From contig NC_134082.1 of the NCBI RefSeq assembly GCF_000715075.1, positions 193,925,948 to 193,989,947 on the forward strand: a stretch of 64,000 nucleotides of DNA. Reading direction: 5' to 3'. This document shows positions 10,248 through 21,531 of the stretch, piece by piece. This stretch comes from Nicotiana tabacum. Its lineage: Eukaryota; Streptophyta; Magnoliopsida; Solanales; Solanaceae. Under the pieces are notes generated by a model, which ran no database searches, was not told the DNA's origin, and saw only the letters and a program-made list of their open reading frames with translations. The translations under genes were made by a program, and so were the position numbers. Positions within the stretch are counted from its first letter, which is position 1. Every line of letters begins with the position of its first letter.

Positions 10248-12699
10248 TTTATGAGAACTCATATTCTCCAAATCTATACAGCACGCGAACCACCATATTT
10301 GATCCCAACTCCACCGTCCGAATATACAACACACCTCTAATACCCAATCATCCCACAAGAGGTACTCCTATAATTCTTCTATGCCACCAAGCAAACTCGA
10401 ATATCAATAGTCGATCCAACAAGAGAGTGCCGCAATACTAATGAAGTATCATCAACTCAATCACATTGCCCTTTTCTGAAACACATACCCTCATTAAGCC
10501 ACACCAATTAGTAATATCATTTCCATAATCATCTGAAGTTGCCCGTGCTGCCTAAGAATTTTATGACCTTCATTTCAGGACTGAACCGTGACCTTACACA
10601 TGCAAATCTCAATCTTACACAGCATACCGCATATACCATACCATCCTAGGAAAAACATGAGAACTTTATATCCCTTTCGAGCCACAAGCAACTACGTAAT
10701 CAACTAGCCAAGAAATTCCCATTGATCCCATCTAGAAGAAAATTACTATACATCTCATGCTCCTCACGCTCGCAGAAAATATACATCTCTAACCATGGTA
10801 GGAACCATTAAGAAATCTCCGAATTCCATTCATACAAAACTAAACCATCAGGATTGAATCCTTCTAACTTAACCAAGCTACACAGGCTACTAAAACCCAA
10901 GAGTATTGCCGCGAAACACCTGTAGAAACTCATTACCTCGTAAGCACCCAAGGAACTAATCATATCCTTACCATGTCGATCTGGCCTACTAACAAGCTAT
11001 CCTATTGATCCTAGTTCCTTCCAAATTACCTTAAGATTTATACTTCTCCTTGCCATAATACCGCAATTCCTCAACCCAGACTCATCACACGAGACCCAAG
11101 CATAAAACCTCACCATCTAAGGCTCATAAGCCGCTGAATACTCTCTTAAATATTCCCAAAAGTACCACATTCAAAATAATTACCATGAAAAGACTTCCTG
11201 CGAATCTAAAGCCATTACCTTCACCTTCCTGATACTGATGTGTATAATCCATAATGATATAGAAATACCACGAGTCTTGACACCCTCCAATGCAAACCTC
11301 GGTTTCTAGCCAAATATACATCATAAAAATCTCCGATTATTACATGTAAAATCTTGAACCCATTAGAACCATTCTCGAGAGTCACCCACTCTACTCAAAC
11401 CGCAATTAGACTGATCAAATGGACCGGATGACCTGTGCTCCAATAGCACTCCGACACCGCAGAATGTAACCTCACCTTAATGCAACCAAGCAACTTCCGG
11501 TTCTTTGAACCGTACATCCTTCACCAATAACAACTTAAGTCATTCCGTGATTCTTGTACACCCATAAAGCATAACATAACCTTCATTGAAATTTCCTTTA
11601 CTCGAGCCATCCTTGGTCTCAACCTTCGTAAGCCATAACTGATTCATCAATACGCCTCAAATTGGAACCAACATCGCACATAACTGTGCAATCAACTAAT
11701 CAATAGCAGACTCCCCCACTTGACTCAAAGCCATAGATCAAAACACACAATAACTCATAATGCATATACTCTATTACTGCCATAATACCATAGCGAGATT
11801 AAACTCAATCCTTCATAAGCTCGTGCAACACAGACCACCTAGTACTTCAAATCTTCTGCAAATCTCGCATTCACACTCGCAACAGCCAAGCCCACTCTCT
11901 TAAGCCACCCAAATTCAAAGTGCAACACATATATTTCACTGGTAAAAGAGTTCTTCCAACAAACAACATAAGGATTACATAAACTTTAGAACACTCCGCA
12001 GGAGATAACCCACCTGCTTCACCTCAAACTAATATCTCTTTATACCCTTCCACTGTCATAAACATTACGTAGTCACTTAATCTTCCTAAATCTGAACTCA
12101 TAATACAACGTGAAATCTACTTCACTTCCCAACTAGGCAACATGAAAATGTCCTTTAACACGCCCACAACTCGGGCTATACATCCAAGCACGATGGGAAT
12201 CAAGAACTGGATAATTCTTTCTACCCTCAAGCAGACCTTTTTCGTCACATCCAAATAATATGAATACATCTCGCAGTCACATCATACTCCTCACATAGCT
12301 ATCCAGTCATCACTTCCACAAATAGGGACACTATCAAACATACAAATCAAAAAGCACATGCTCATACAATCAACGCCCCAGTGCTCAAACTATAGGCAAA
12401 ACATGGCCTCAAGTCCTCCAGATTAGCCCAACATCAACGCACAGAGATTACATCTTGCCCCTCGATCAGGGAATCACAAGCCATCGATGCATATCTGATA
12501 CTAAGCATTCATGCACGCATACGAATGCGTGGAAGGAATTCAAAGAGTTACATTCCAAGCTGAATCAAGGAAGCACGATAAGAATGTGAAGTTTTTCTTA
12601 AAGGTTCTGCAGCCTCCCGAGGATAAATACAGATGTCTCCATACCGATCTGCGAGACTCTACTAAACCTGATCATGACTCGTGAGACCTATGTAACCTA
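10248..12699 (-). other. Non-coding interior of a minus-strand gypsy element
   Basis: About 2.45 kb with no supportable gene; frames are short and stop-rich on both strands. Composition is A/C-rich on the plus strand. On the minus strand it runs directly from the Met primer site at 12700-12712, so it is best read as the 5' untranslated interior of an LTR element transcribed leftwards, into which element A inserted (junction at 10247/10248). Confidence 0.5.
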
Positions 12700-12712
12700 G
12701 GCTCTGATACCA
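12700..12712 (-). other. Primer-binding site, initiator tRNA-Met type
   Basis: Plus strand GGCTCTGATACCA, minus strand TGGTATCAGAGCC, complementary to the 3' end of plant initiator tRNA-Met. It is 2 bp from the LTR-like terminus TGTAACAGCC. Confidence 0.8.
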
Positions 12713-12714
12713 TC

Positions 12715-13027
12715 TGTAACAGCCCAGCCTGCTAGTGATATTGTTCGTTCTTAGTCTAGACCCTCACGGGTTTAAAATGCATCACTAGGGTCTAAGGCTT
12801 GTTAACTTATATAACTAGCATCTCTCTTGTATTTTGCCGATGTGGGACTCAGTCTAAAGTATGTGGTGTTACATATACCCCCTCTTATGGAGTGTCTTTG
12901 CTGAGGTTTGCCCTACCGCAAGGGATTCGCATAGACTCAACATTGAGGTTTGCCCCGCCTATCCGGGATTTGCCTAAACTCAGTTGAACTCTGACCCGCT
13001 GATACAAGAGTGGCTCTGATACCAACT
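12715..13027 (-). mobile_element. TRIM-like short LTR plus interior
   Basis: A 159-bp segment (12715-12873) has LTR-type inverted ends TGTAACA and TGTTACA and an internal CCGATGTGGGACT. It is followed by about 150 bp of non-coding interior ending in a second Met primer site. This resembles a terminal-repeat retrotransposon in miniature. Its second LTR is missing: where one should start, a gypsy LTR begins. Family identity is not certain. Confidence 0.5.
13011..13024 (-). other. Second Met-type primer-binding site
   Basis: Plus strand TGGCTCTGATACCA, 3 bp from the LTR end at 13028. It fits a leftward-transcribed element whose 5' LTR is 13028-20069. Confidence 0.8.
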
Positions 13028-13084
13028 TGTCACGACCCTAAAACCGACCCGATCGTGATGGCGCCTATTGTGAAACTAGGCTAG

Positions 13085-13089
13085 CCGAC
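13085..13089. repeat. Target-site duplication CCGAC (left)
   Basis: CCGAC at 13085-13089 and again at 17117-17121, directly flanking the solo LTR. This marks the insertion and fixes its ends. Confidence 0.9.
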
Positions 13090-16000
13090 TGTGAGCATGT
13101 GATTTTCGCCATATATGAATTACTCCCATAAATTCAAAACAAAACAATTTCTTTCAGTGTTTGCAAATTTTGGGGATTTCGTGACATTTTCTGGTAATTG
13201 TTTGCATTTGTCAGTGCACTTTTGTTTTATTTAATTATTGAAAATTACAAAAAATATGTTGCATTTGCATTTAGGATTTAATTTTACATTTTAGGATTAA
13301 TTGACAAATTAGTTATTTTTTAAAAATAGGGAAAAATCACAAAAAATAGTTTATTTTGCACTTTTGATTTTAATTTTGAATTTTGGTAGTTTTTTCTTTA
13401 ATTTGGTTTTTAATTATTTGTAGTAGCGATTATTAGGGTTAATTAATTTAATTTGGTAGGATAATTTGGTTTAAGATTTAAATTAGTTTTTAATTTTAAT
13501 TTTGGGAAAAAGAAAAGATTTTTAAAAGAAAATGAATTGAATTAATGGAAAATTAGAAAATTTGAAGAGATAGAATTGGGCTGCCTTCAGTTAAAAGTGC
13601 CTAGGCCCAAAGCCATTTTCCCCATACCCGCCCGTTTGACCTAGGCCCAGACCGTCCAACCCGGCACGGATTCCCCTCTCAAATGAAACGACGTCGTTTC
13701 ATTTAGTTTAATTTGGGCCGTTGATATTGCCTGATCCAACGGATCAGGACTGGGGGAGGTTAATATATAAGTGTCTGAAACCTGATTCCCCCCCCCCCTG
13801 AAACCCTTCTACTCAACACCCCACCAGAAGCATCTGAAACCCTAGCTGAGCCGCCCTAAATTCCCCCACCGCCGGAGGCGGCGCCACCTCTGATGACCAC
13901 CAAATTCACACCCTAGCTCCCTCCCCTTCTCCTCACTCCAAACCCACCCCTCTTTTTCCTCGAATCTTCACCAGACTCGTCGAATCTGGATTTGAAGATG
14001 AGCCTTAAAAATTCAAAAATCCCGAATCGAGTTGTTGTGAAAGATTTAGGTCTAATATGACATTAATCGTGAGAACACACGATTAATATTAGATTTGGCC
14101 GAAAATCCGAAGATTTGAAGGGTCGGGTTCCAGGCTGCACTGTCCGAGTTTTGGTAGGTATTTTCTTCATTTTTTTTCCTTTCTCTTTCTTTTTCTATCT
14201 TTCTACTTCTTTTCTTTTTTGTTCGTTCTCGTTGTCTCTCCTTAGTTAAGGCTTCTTGATTTGAATTTGGTAAAGTATAAAAGCTGTGATTATAAGTTTC
14301 TGTGTTTATATGGTGTTTATATTTATGCCGTGTGTTTTAAAATTTTCTCGTAGAAGTTCTTGAAGATTCCATGTTAGTTTATGCATGTTGCCCGTTCGAG
14401 TTTTGTCTGCTTGTCCAAATCATATGAGTGGTTCTGGTTAATTCGAATATGTGGTTTGTTTGTAGCTCATCGTTTTTTTAAAAAAAAAAGGGATCAGTCT
14501 GTTGGGCTTATTTAGTTATGAAAGGTTCAAGAAATTTTGTTTGAGCTTTCGATGTTGTTTGAGCTTTGAGGATATGAATCCTTCATTGGGGCCTGTTAAG
14601 TGTTGGTGTCAAACTTGACCCACCAACATTTCAAATGGGGTCAATTTGACCCATAACTTTGCCTGGGCCAGGAGTAATTAACAGGGTTTAAAAGGGTAAA
14701 TTGGAAAACCTGGGTAGGGGATCTTTTGATAATTGTCTAGGAAGCTTCCTAGAAGCTGAAAAAAGGCCCTACTTGGCCAGCAAGTCAGAAGTTTAAGGAC
14801 TAAGTAGCAAAAAGGGAAATTTGAAAAGGACTAAAAATGAAATAACTAGACCTGAAGACTGCCCTAGTAACTTGCCTATAAATGCATTGTTACTTGAGGT
14901 TGAAGGGGGATTTTCTCGAAAAAAAGACTAAAATCAAAAAATATATACAAAAATTTTCACAAGAGATTTGGAAAAAGCTAGAAATCTAGAAAACTTCTCT
15001 GATTTTCTGAAGTTGTTTTCTGATTTACATAGATTTAACATGACTTGAGGTTAATTCCTAGAAAGTTTTGGGTCAAGCTGCTTAAAATTACTATTCTATT
15101 GGACTTAATTGATTCTGTGGGTTCAATTCCTTCAATCCGGGGTTGTGTTCTAGCTGGTGTTGCTGCTTATCTATTGATACTATCTTGTTGTGTTAATCCC
15201 TATCGTTTCTCTTATTTTACTCTCCAGGTACACATTTTCTGAATTTAGAAGCTATGTATGATGCTTTGATTTTCAGAATGAAATGAAATAGCTCCAATAT
15301 GTCTGGGCTCCTTTGATCAGTGTTACTGTTTCCGTGTCTCATGATTTGGTATCTACTTAGTGTAGTGATTGTTTATTATGATGGCTATAACTAATAGGTT
15401 GCTAACATGAAAATTAGCCGCAATAATTACTGTTTGATTAGTTGCATAGTAGTTTAATAGGACTGAGAAAGACACTCAACTGAATTGTGTTGGTAAAACA
15501 ATCATGCAGTTTTGTGCTTTTGGGTATGAGTTTTGCTGCATCTGCTATTTTGTTGCTTCTGTTTTGCAAATTATAGATTAATCTCAAGTTGACTGTGATG
15601 GGTTAAGCATATACGCTGTCAAAATGTTTAGGGGATGATAACTTGTAGCTGCAGTTTGTCAAATTCAGTTCAGTGGTGTTTGTACTTGGTCATTTCATGC
15701 ATTATGATCTGTCCATAAACGTTAAAGCTTAACAGAGCCATTTTTGGGATTACGACATTATAATGGTCAGTTAGTCCCAAGTGTTCGTTGCTCGAATTGT
15801 TTGAACCAGCCTTAGGGGCATTATTCAGCAGCTGGGGGAAAGAAGTTTCTCTTTTGAAAGATAAAACGGTGAAGTGCCTTTTTATTCAGTGCTTCAATAG
15901 GCATGACCCATGGTTTGCCCATTTGTTTGATGATTGGAAATGTAAAAATGCTAAAGATCAATCTTTCTATTTGGTATGGTGAAATGTGAAATTGGAAACG

Positions 16001-17116
16001 TGAAATGCCCATTTGGGCTCTATTGAGACTAAACTCAGAGGGCTGGTCTGGGATGAGAATAAGGCATTAAGCCTTGATCCTGAATTTCTCCTTTTCCGCC
16101 TCGTGTGTACAAGCTGGGCCCGTTAACGAGTTTGGCTCAAATTATTTCAATTCTTAAGTGTTGTAATTGCAAATACGTTGTGGGGTTTAGACTCAAAAGG
16201 AACGGACCCCTTGTCTATTTATCCCCTTTTAAGCTTAGTTTTAAGTTATCATTTTTGAGTTCTTTTGGGCTTCCTCTTTATTTGAGTCAAGCCATTCCGA
16301 GTAATTAAGAGGTGAGCCATAATTAGACACTTAGTAACAAATGGCTTCTTGTGCTAATCTCATAATATAAAGGTAAAGTAACAAATATTCGTAGAGAAAC
16401 CTTTAGGGCCGTTTAAAATACAATTGTGATTGTGTACACGTTCCCGTGATATGATTACAATTCTAAAAACCAATTCAGAGTATGCATTCGCGCAACTTAG
16501 AACAAACATTCTTAATAATAAAAATGGGTTTTCATAGGTTATTAATTAAATTAGCTCATATAGTCTGAGGTGCACCGTCTACCATTTAATCATACAAAAT
16601 GACAAATGTTTGTAGTTTGCTTTAGACACGCGCAACTTTGGCCAAATATTTTTTTATATAATAATAAAGTGTTATTAATTGTGGACACGTTCGCGTAACA
16701 TGATTTTTCACACGCCAAACAAATGGGTACACGTACGCGTGACCCATTTCGAGATAATTTTCTTAATTTAAAAGCGGTAAAGGGTAAATGCACATAGGAT
16801 CTAAAGTCAGTAATTAATAAATTTTAATAAGCCAAGTATGATCAAAGCGACCGTGCTAGAACCACGGAACTCGGGAATGCCTAACACCTTCTTCCGGGTT
16901 AACAGAATTCCTTACCCGGATTTCTGTGTTCGCAGGCTATAAAACAGAGTCAACTTCCTCGATTCGGGATTTTAACCGGTGACTTGGGACACCATAAACC
17001 TCCCAAGTGGCGACTCTGATTTTTAATAAACGATCCCATTTCGATTGTCCTTTAATTGGAAAAACTTCCTTGAATTTATGCCCTTTACGGGGTGTAAGTA
17101 AAAAGGAGGTGTGACA
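13090..17116 (+). mobile_element. Solo Ogre-type LTR, 4,027 bp
   Basis: Begins TGTGAGCATGTG and ends GGAGGTGTGACA, flanked by CCGAC on both sides. There is no interior, so LTR-LTR recombination removed it after insertion. Length equals that of the LTRs of the right-hand complex (4,027-4,028 bp) and the termini match, but the body is diverged. It shares its last 808 bp with the end of the element A LTR. Short open frames inside are not conserved in other LTRs and are not genes. Confidence 0.92.
13760..13771 (+). promoter_or_regulatory. Probable TATA box of solo LTR
   Basis: TTAATATATAAG about 670 bp into the LTR, followed by a C-rich stretch and GAAACCCTAGC. The same order occurs in LTR2 and LTR3 of the right-hand complex, so transcription probably starts just downstream, leaving a very long R-U5. 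Confidence 0.55.
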
Positions 17117-17674
17117 CCGACACAACTCCCGAATTAACCATTTAATCAGTAACAATCATTTTTAAGCCTTTAATTAATTAATTAGATATCTCATAATGTA
17201 AGTCTGAATGAACAGTGCGGAATAAATACACAAGCCCGACATCGAGGTGTCACAAGTCACAAGCATCTACTAAGGTCTGGAAATATACTAAAATCAATCT
17301 AAGGGATACAAGAGGGAGAAGAGTAGGGCTATGAACATCGGGCAGGTACCTTGCTAACTCTAATGACTCTGCCACTGAGCAATCAATACCCGCCATCGGG
17401 TTCAGAAATACCTGAATCTGCACACAAGGTGCATGGAGTAATGTGAGTACGCCAACTCAGTAAGTAATAAAACTAAATGAAAGCTGAGTAATAAGAAAAC
17501 ACGTAAACCACGTCAAAATGCTACAACAGATGCAGGACATTTCCAACACAGTACAGAAATCATTTACTTTGTAAAATCATGCTCAGTTTCGGTAAAAACT
17601 TTTAAAACAACTTTCAATAGTTTCATATGAGTGATAAAACAACGAGTAAAAAAAGGAATGGTAGAAATGTGAAC

Positions 17675-17841
17675 AGCCCCTCGGGTTAAACATGTACCAT
17701 AAACCGCCCATCGGGCATAATATCAACAGAACCAGCCCCTCGGGCTACCTCACAATCACTCGTTATCAGCCCCTCGGGCATAACATAAATCAAGAACAAC
17801 CCCTCGATCAACAATATGAAAACAACAATAGCCCCTCGGGC
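17675..17841. repeat. Clustered GCCCCTCGGGC palindromes
   Basis: Five copies at about 17676, 17706, 17735, 17769 and 17831, most reading AGCCCCTCGGGCT or close (arms AGCCC/GGGCT around CTC), spaced 30-62 bp inside the gypsy LTR. Surrounding sequence is not repeated, so this is a motif cluster and not a tandem array. Confidence 0.7.
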
Positions 17842-19019
17842 TACATCATATCACTCACACTGGGTACCCTCGCTCGCTAGGGGTGTACAAACTCCGGGAG
17901 GGACCCCTTACGGCCCAAGTGCAATAACAAGTCATCTCGTGGTATAATCAAATAGGCTCTTGGCCTCATATCAAGCCACCTCGTAACATAACAAATCAAG
18001 CCCTCGACCTTATAATCATGAATCATATTAATATTGATCCCACAGTATCCTCACAACACAGGCTCTTGGCCTTACTCAGTCAGAATCTCACAAGTCACTC
18101 GGGCAACAGTAAAACATGATGCTCTGCCCAAAATATTATTTAAAATATCAAAAACGAGTAAAGATGACTGAGTTGTGAAAAAAATAGAATATAACATGAG
18201 TGAGTACAAATACGAAATTAAACAGTGAGGAATAGTAGTAAAAATCCCCTAAAGGTCCAAAATAGTTGTCACGAGGCCCAAATATGACATTCAACCCAAA
18301 ACATGATGATAGCAAATAGTTTTCAATCAAATACGCGATTAAACAGTCATACGGGATGGACTAAGTCACAATACCAAATGGTACACGACCCTACACTCGT
18401 CATCTAGCGTGTGCATCACCTCAAGTAGGACAACGATGTGAAATCCGGGGTTTCAGGACAAACATTTACAATCATTACTTACCTCAATCCGGGCCAAACT
18501 CTAGCCCGCGATGCCCTTGCCTCTCGACTCGGTCTCCAAATGCTCCAAATCTAACCAAATACAGATTTATACCATCAAAATATGCTAAGGGAACAAAGCC
18601 CACTCGAAAATAACCAATTTACATAAAAAATCCCGAAATTGGCCAAACCCGACCCCTGGGCACATGCCTAGAAATCCGATAAAAATTACATCAATAGAAT
18701 CCTTATCCTCCTACGAGTCCATACACACCAAGAACATCAAAATCGGACCTCAAATACCCATTTAAATCCCCAATTTACATTCTCCAATTTCCAGCCCTAA
18801 TTCCACAATTTTAGGCTTTAAATTCCATAAATTTCATATTTAAACAAGTAAGAATCAACATAGAATCGAGTATTGAGTTAAAAAATCTTACCTCCGACTG
18901 TTTTCCTTCGATTCCCTCTTCAATCCTTCTCAAAAGCTCCAAAAATCGCTCAACAATGGAGAGAATAGACCAAAAATTGCGAAACTCACCTTTTAAACAT
19001 TCTGCCCCAGGTAAAATTT

Positions 19020-19355
19020 CCTTCTTCGCGAACGCGACCGCCCTCTCGCGTTCGCGTAGACCAAATTACACTGCCTCTCCACTTTTCCCTTCGCGAACGC
19101 GGACGCTGCCACGTGAACGCGATGCTTCGCCAGTCCAGCCTTTCACGAACGCGATACTAATCTCGTGAACGCATAGCACAAGGGCCTGAGGTGCCCAACA
19201 ACCTCACTCCTCTTAGCGAACGCGACCCCAATCACGCGTCCGCGATGCACATGCTGCCTTCTCCTTCGTGTTTGCGTCCTTTCCTTCGCGAACGGGTAGA
19301 AAAAAATCATCATCACAGAAAACACCCTTCGCGAACGCGATGCACCCTCCGCGAA
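19020..19355. repeat. CpG-rich TTCGCGAACGCG motif cluster
   Basis: About ten variants of TTCGCGAACGCGA, in both orientations (for example near 19026, 19047, 19091, 19285, 19329 and 19351). It makes a short CpG-dense island in otherwise AT-rich LTR. Small open frames on both strands here are by-products of the repeats. Confidence 0.75.
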
Positions 19356-20069
19356 TGCGATGAACAAAAATCTCTGCAACAAAAACCAGCAATACTGCCA
19401 AGTTCAAAGTTCAAAAATTGATCCGTTAACCATCCGAAACTCACCCGAGGCCCTCGGGACCTTAACCAAATATGCCAACATATACTATATCATAATTCAA
19501 ACTTGTTCCAACCTTCGGAAGGCTCAAAACAACATCAAAACATCAAATCATCAACGGATTCAAGCCTAAGAATTCCAAAGACTTCCAAATTCCGCTTTCG
19601 TTCAAAAAGTCTATCAAACCTCGTCCTAATGACCTGAAATTTTGCACACACATCATAAATGACACAACAGATCTACTCCAACTTCTGAAATTCCATTCCG
19701 ACCCCTATATCAAAATCTCACCTATCAACCAGAAAACGCCAAAATTCTAATTTCTCCAATTCAAGCCTAAATCTACTCCGGACCACCAAAACACATTCCG
19801 ATCATGCTCCCAAGTCCCAAATCACCTAACGGAGCTAACCAAATCATAAAAATTCAAATCCGAGATCCGATATTAAAAAGTCAAAACATGTCAACCCTTT
19901 CAAATTTGTAAGCTTCAAATTGAGAATTGTTCTTCCAAATTCATTTCGATTACCCTGAAAACCAAAATCAATGTTTTACATAAGTCATAATACATCACAC
20001 AGGGCTAGACATACCCGAGAACTGGCGAGCGAAATGCAAAAGCTCAAAACGATCGGTCGGGTCGTTACA

Positions 20070-20113
20070 CATTAATACGAGGTGCACGCGCAATGCGCGT
20101 ATCCTAAAACTAG
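20070..20113 (+). mobile_element. Helitron 3' terminus
   Basis: A hairpin with stem ACGCGC/GCGCGT (about 20086-20100) followed 10 nt later by CTAG at 20110-20113, then T. A short hairpin before CTRR is the diagnostic Helitron 3' end. The rest of this copy would lie to the left, cut off by the gypsy LTR. Confidence 0.65.
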
Positions 20114-20276
20114 TATAATCAAAAGTAAGTGAAGTTAAATATAAAAAAAAATATCATTTTAGATCGAACTAATTAGAAAATAATATAAAATAGAATGAAC
20201 AGAGTAATTGGTTAAGATTTGGCAGATCACTTTATTAAATAATTGCCCTTATCTTTATCTATATCTATATCTATCT
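20114..20276. other. AT-rich spacer with TCTATA microsatellite
   Basis: 163 bp between two Helitron-like termini. Nothing coding. A short run of ATCTAT repeats lies at about 20250-20276. Confidence 0.6.
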
Positions 20277-20890
20277 TCTATATTATATTAAAAGCACGAA
20301 GGCCCCTAGAAAAATGTCGTTCGTCTTTTTTACCCTTTAAAAATAGAGTTCACACTAGACAAAACAGTTATTTATATTAATTTCCTAATATTAATTATAA
20401 CCTAAATACTTAGGACTTAAATTTTAACTAAAATTCGGTTAATATTTTTTTCCTTATTTGAAACAGGTAAAAAGTTCTCATATTTAGAAATTCAAAAGCA
20501 ATATATTTCTAATTACAAATATGATAGTCAAAATTTATGATTTAAAATGAATATGCACGATCAAGACATGCACTTTCAATTCCCTATTTCGATATTCTAA
20601 GTTTGTTATTAAACCAAGACAAAAAAAAAGTTGTTAACTCATCAATTTCTAACTCAAATAAGGATATGATAATACTATCGATTTGTCTGACATTGAATGC
20701 CTTTTATTCGTAGACAAAATTTTATGCATTAAATTCTTTCTTATGTATTTATGTAATTTTTTTTGTTTTTTGAATTTTGTAGCATAATAATTTATAAAAG
20801 ACAATTAGTACCATAAATTAAACATTTAACACAGAATAAGTAAAAAGTAGTTATTACTTATATTATGTTTGAATTACTCTTTGGCGCAAC
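20277..20890 (+). mobile_element. Helitron-like 5' end and AT-rich body
   Basis: Begins TCTATATTATATTAAAAGC, a common 5' terminus of plant Helitrons, followed by an AT-rich non-coding body. No matching 3' hairpin/CTRR is seen before element C begins, so this copy appears truncated or interrupted. The right limit is approximate. Confidence 0.5.
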
Positions 20891-21325
20891 TGTAGGCATG
20901 TAACAAATTTATTGAATTCAAATTCAATAAATAATTTGGATTATATTTTAAATATATTAGTTCGAATAAATATTTTTTTGGTTAATATAATTAGATTAAT
21001 TGTATAAGTCCAATATTATTGGGCTAGACCATTTAATTGGGCCACAAATGATGAGCCCACCTTATTAAGCCCAAGATGTCATCTTCCTAGAGGCCCAGTT
21101 TGGTGTCACGTGTCAAATGACGTGGTGCGCCAAGTCAAAGGAAGATCCAATAGGACCATGCCACGTGTCAAAATGACAAGGCATGCCTAGTCATAGTAAA
21201 AGGCTAATGAAATCGCGCCACGTGTGCAAGTGACATGTTCTGGCCAATCAAATGCGGTCATTTCACACTTCAATTTGATTGGTCGGAAAGCGTTTGTTCT
21301 TATCACAACTCCTCCCTTCCACAAC

Positions 21326-21333
21326 TATAAATA
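21326..21333 (+). promoter_or_regulatory. TATA box of element C
   Basis: TATAAATA followed by GAGG, with a CCAATCAAAT motif about 80 bp upstream. Transcription would start near 21355 and run towards the gag-like frame that continues beyond the insertion. Confidence 0.7.
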
Positions 21334-21526
21334 GAGGTCTTCATAACTCAGAAAAGACACCAGAAGTTATAACAAGAAGCAAGAAAGAGCTCGTGGATCA
21401 AACGCTGCAAATTTCTCCACAAGTTTCAAGCTTCAAGCAATTAAGTTCAAGCTCAAGAACGAAAACCAAATCAAGTTCAAGTCCAAGCAATCAAGCTCAA
21501 GCTCAAAAACAAGATCATCGTTCATG

Positions 21527-21531
21527 GCAAC
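21527..21531. repeat. Target-site duplication GCAAC (left)
   Basis: GCAAC immediately before the terminus TGTCACACC, matched by GCAAC at 63471-63475 after the outer LTR end. One duplication brackets the whole three-LTR complex. Confidence 0.95.

Larger units (their letters stand above)
13028..20069 (-). mobile_element. Gypsy LTR (about 3.0 kb) split by a solo LTR
   Basis: Starts TGTCACGACCC on the plus strand and ends GGGTCGTTACA, with the interruption 13090-17116. Joined, the LTR is about 3.0 kb. The adjacent Met primer site at 13011-13024 shows transcription runs right to left. The style is common among Solanaceae chromovirus-type Ty3/gypsy elements, which is recognition rather than proof. 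The 17117-20069 part carries two unusual palindrome clusters, listed separately. Confidence 0.75.
20891..21531 (+). mobile_element. LTR and leader region of gypsy element C
   Basis: Promoter-like region: repeated CCACGTGTCAAAATGACA-type blocks with CACGTG cores (about 21106-21235), CCAATCAAAT near 21244, a TATA box, then an A/C-rich leader of CAAGCTCAAG-type repeats. It is cut at 21531 by the large complex and resumes at 63476 with a gag-like frame. The left edge (TGTAGGCATG near 20891) is a guess, and I could not recognise a primer-binding site. Confidence 0.55.

Noticed and set aside
13011..13024. tRNA gene at the Met-like sequence
   Set aside because: Only the 3'-end complement (primer site) is present; no cloverleaf arms or A/B boxes around it.
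17675..17841. Rho-independent terminators
   Set aside because: The GC hairpins lack trailing T-runs, and the context is a plant nuclear LTR.
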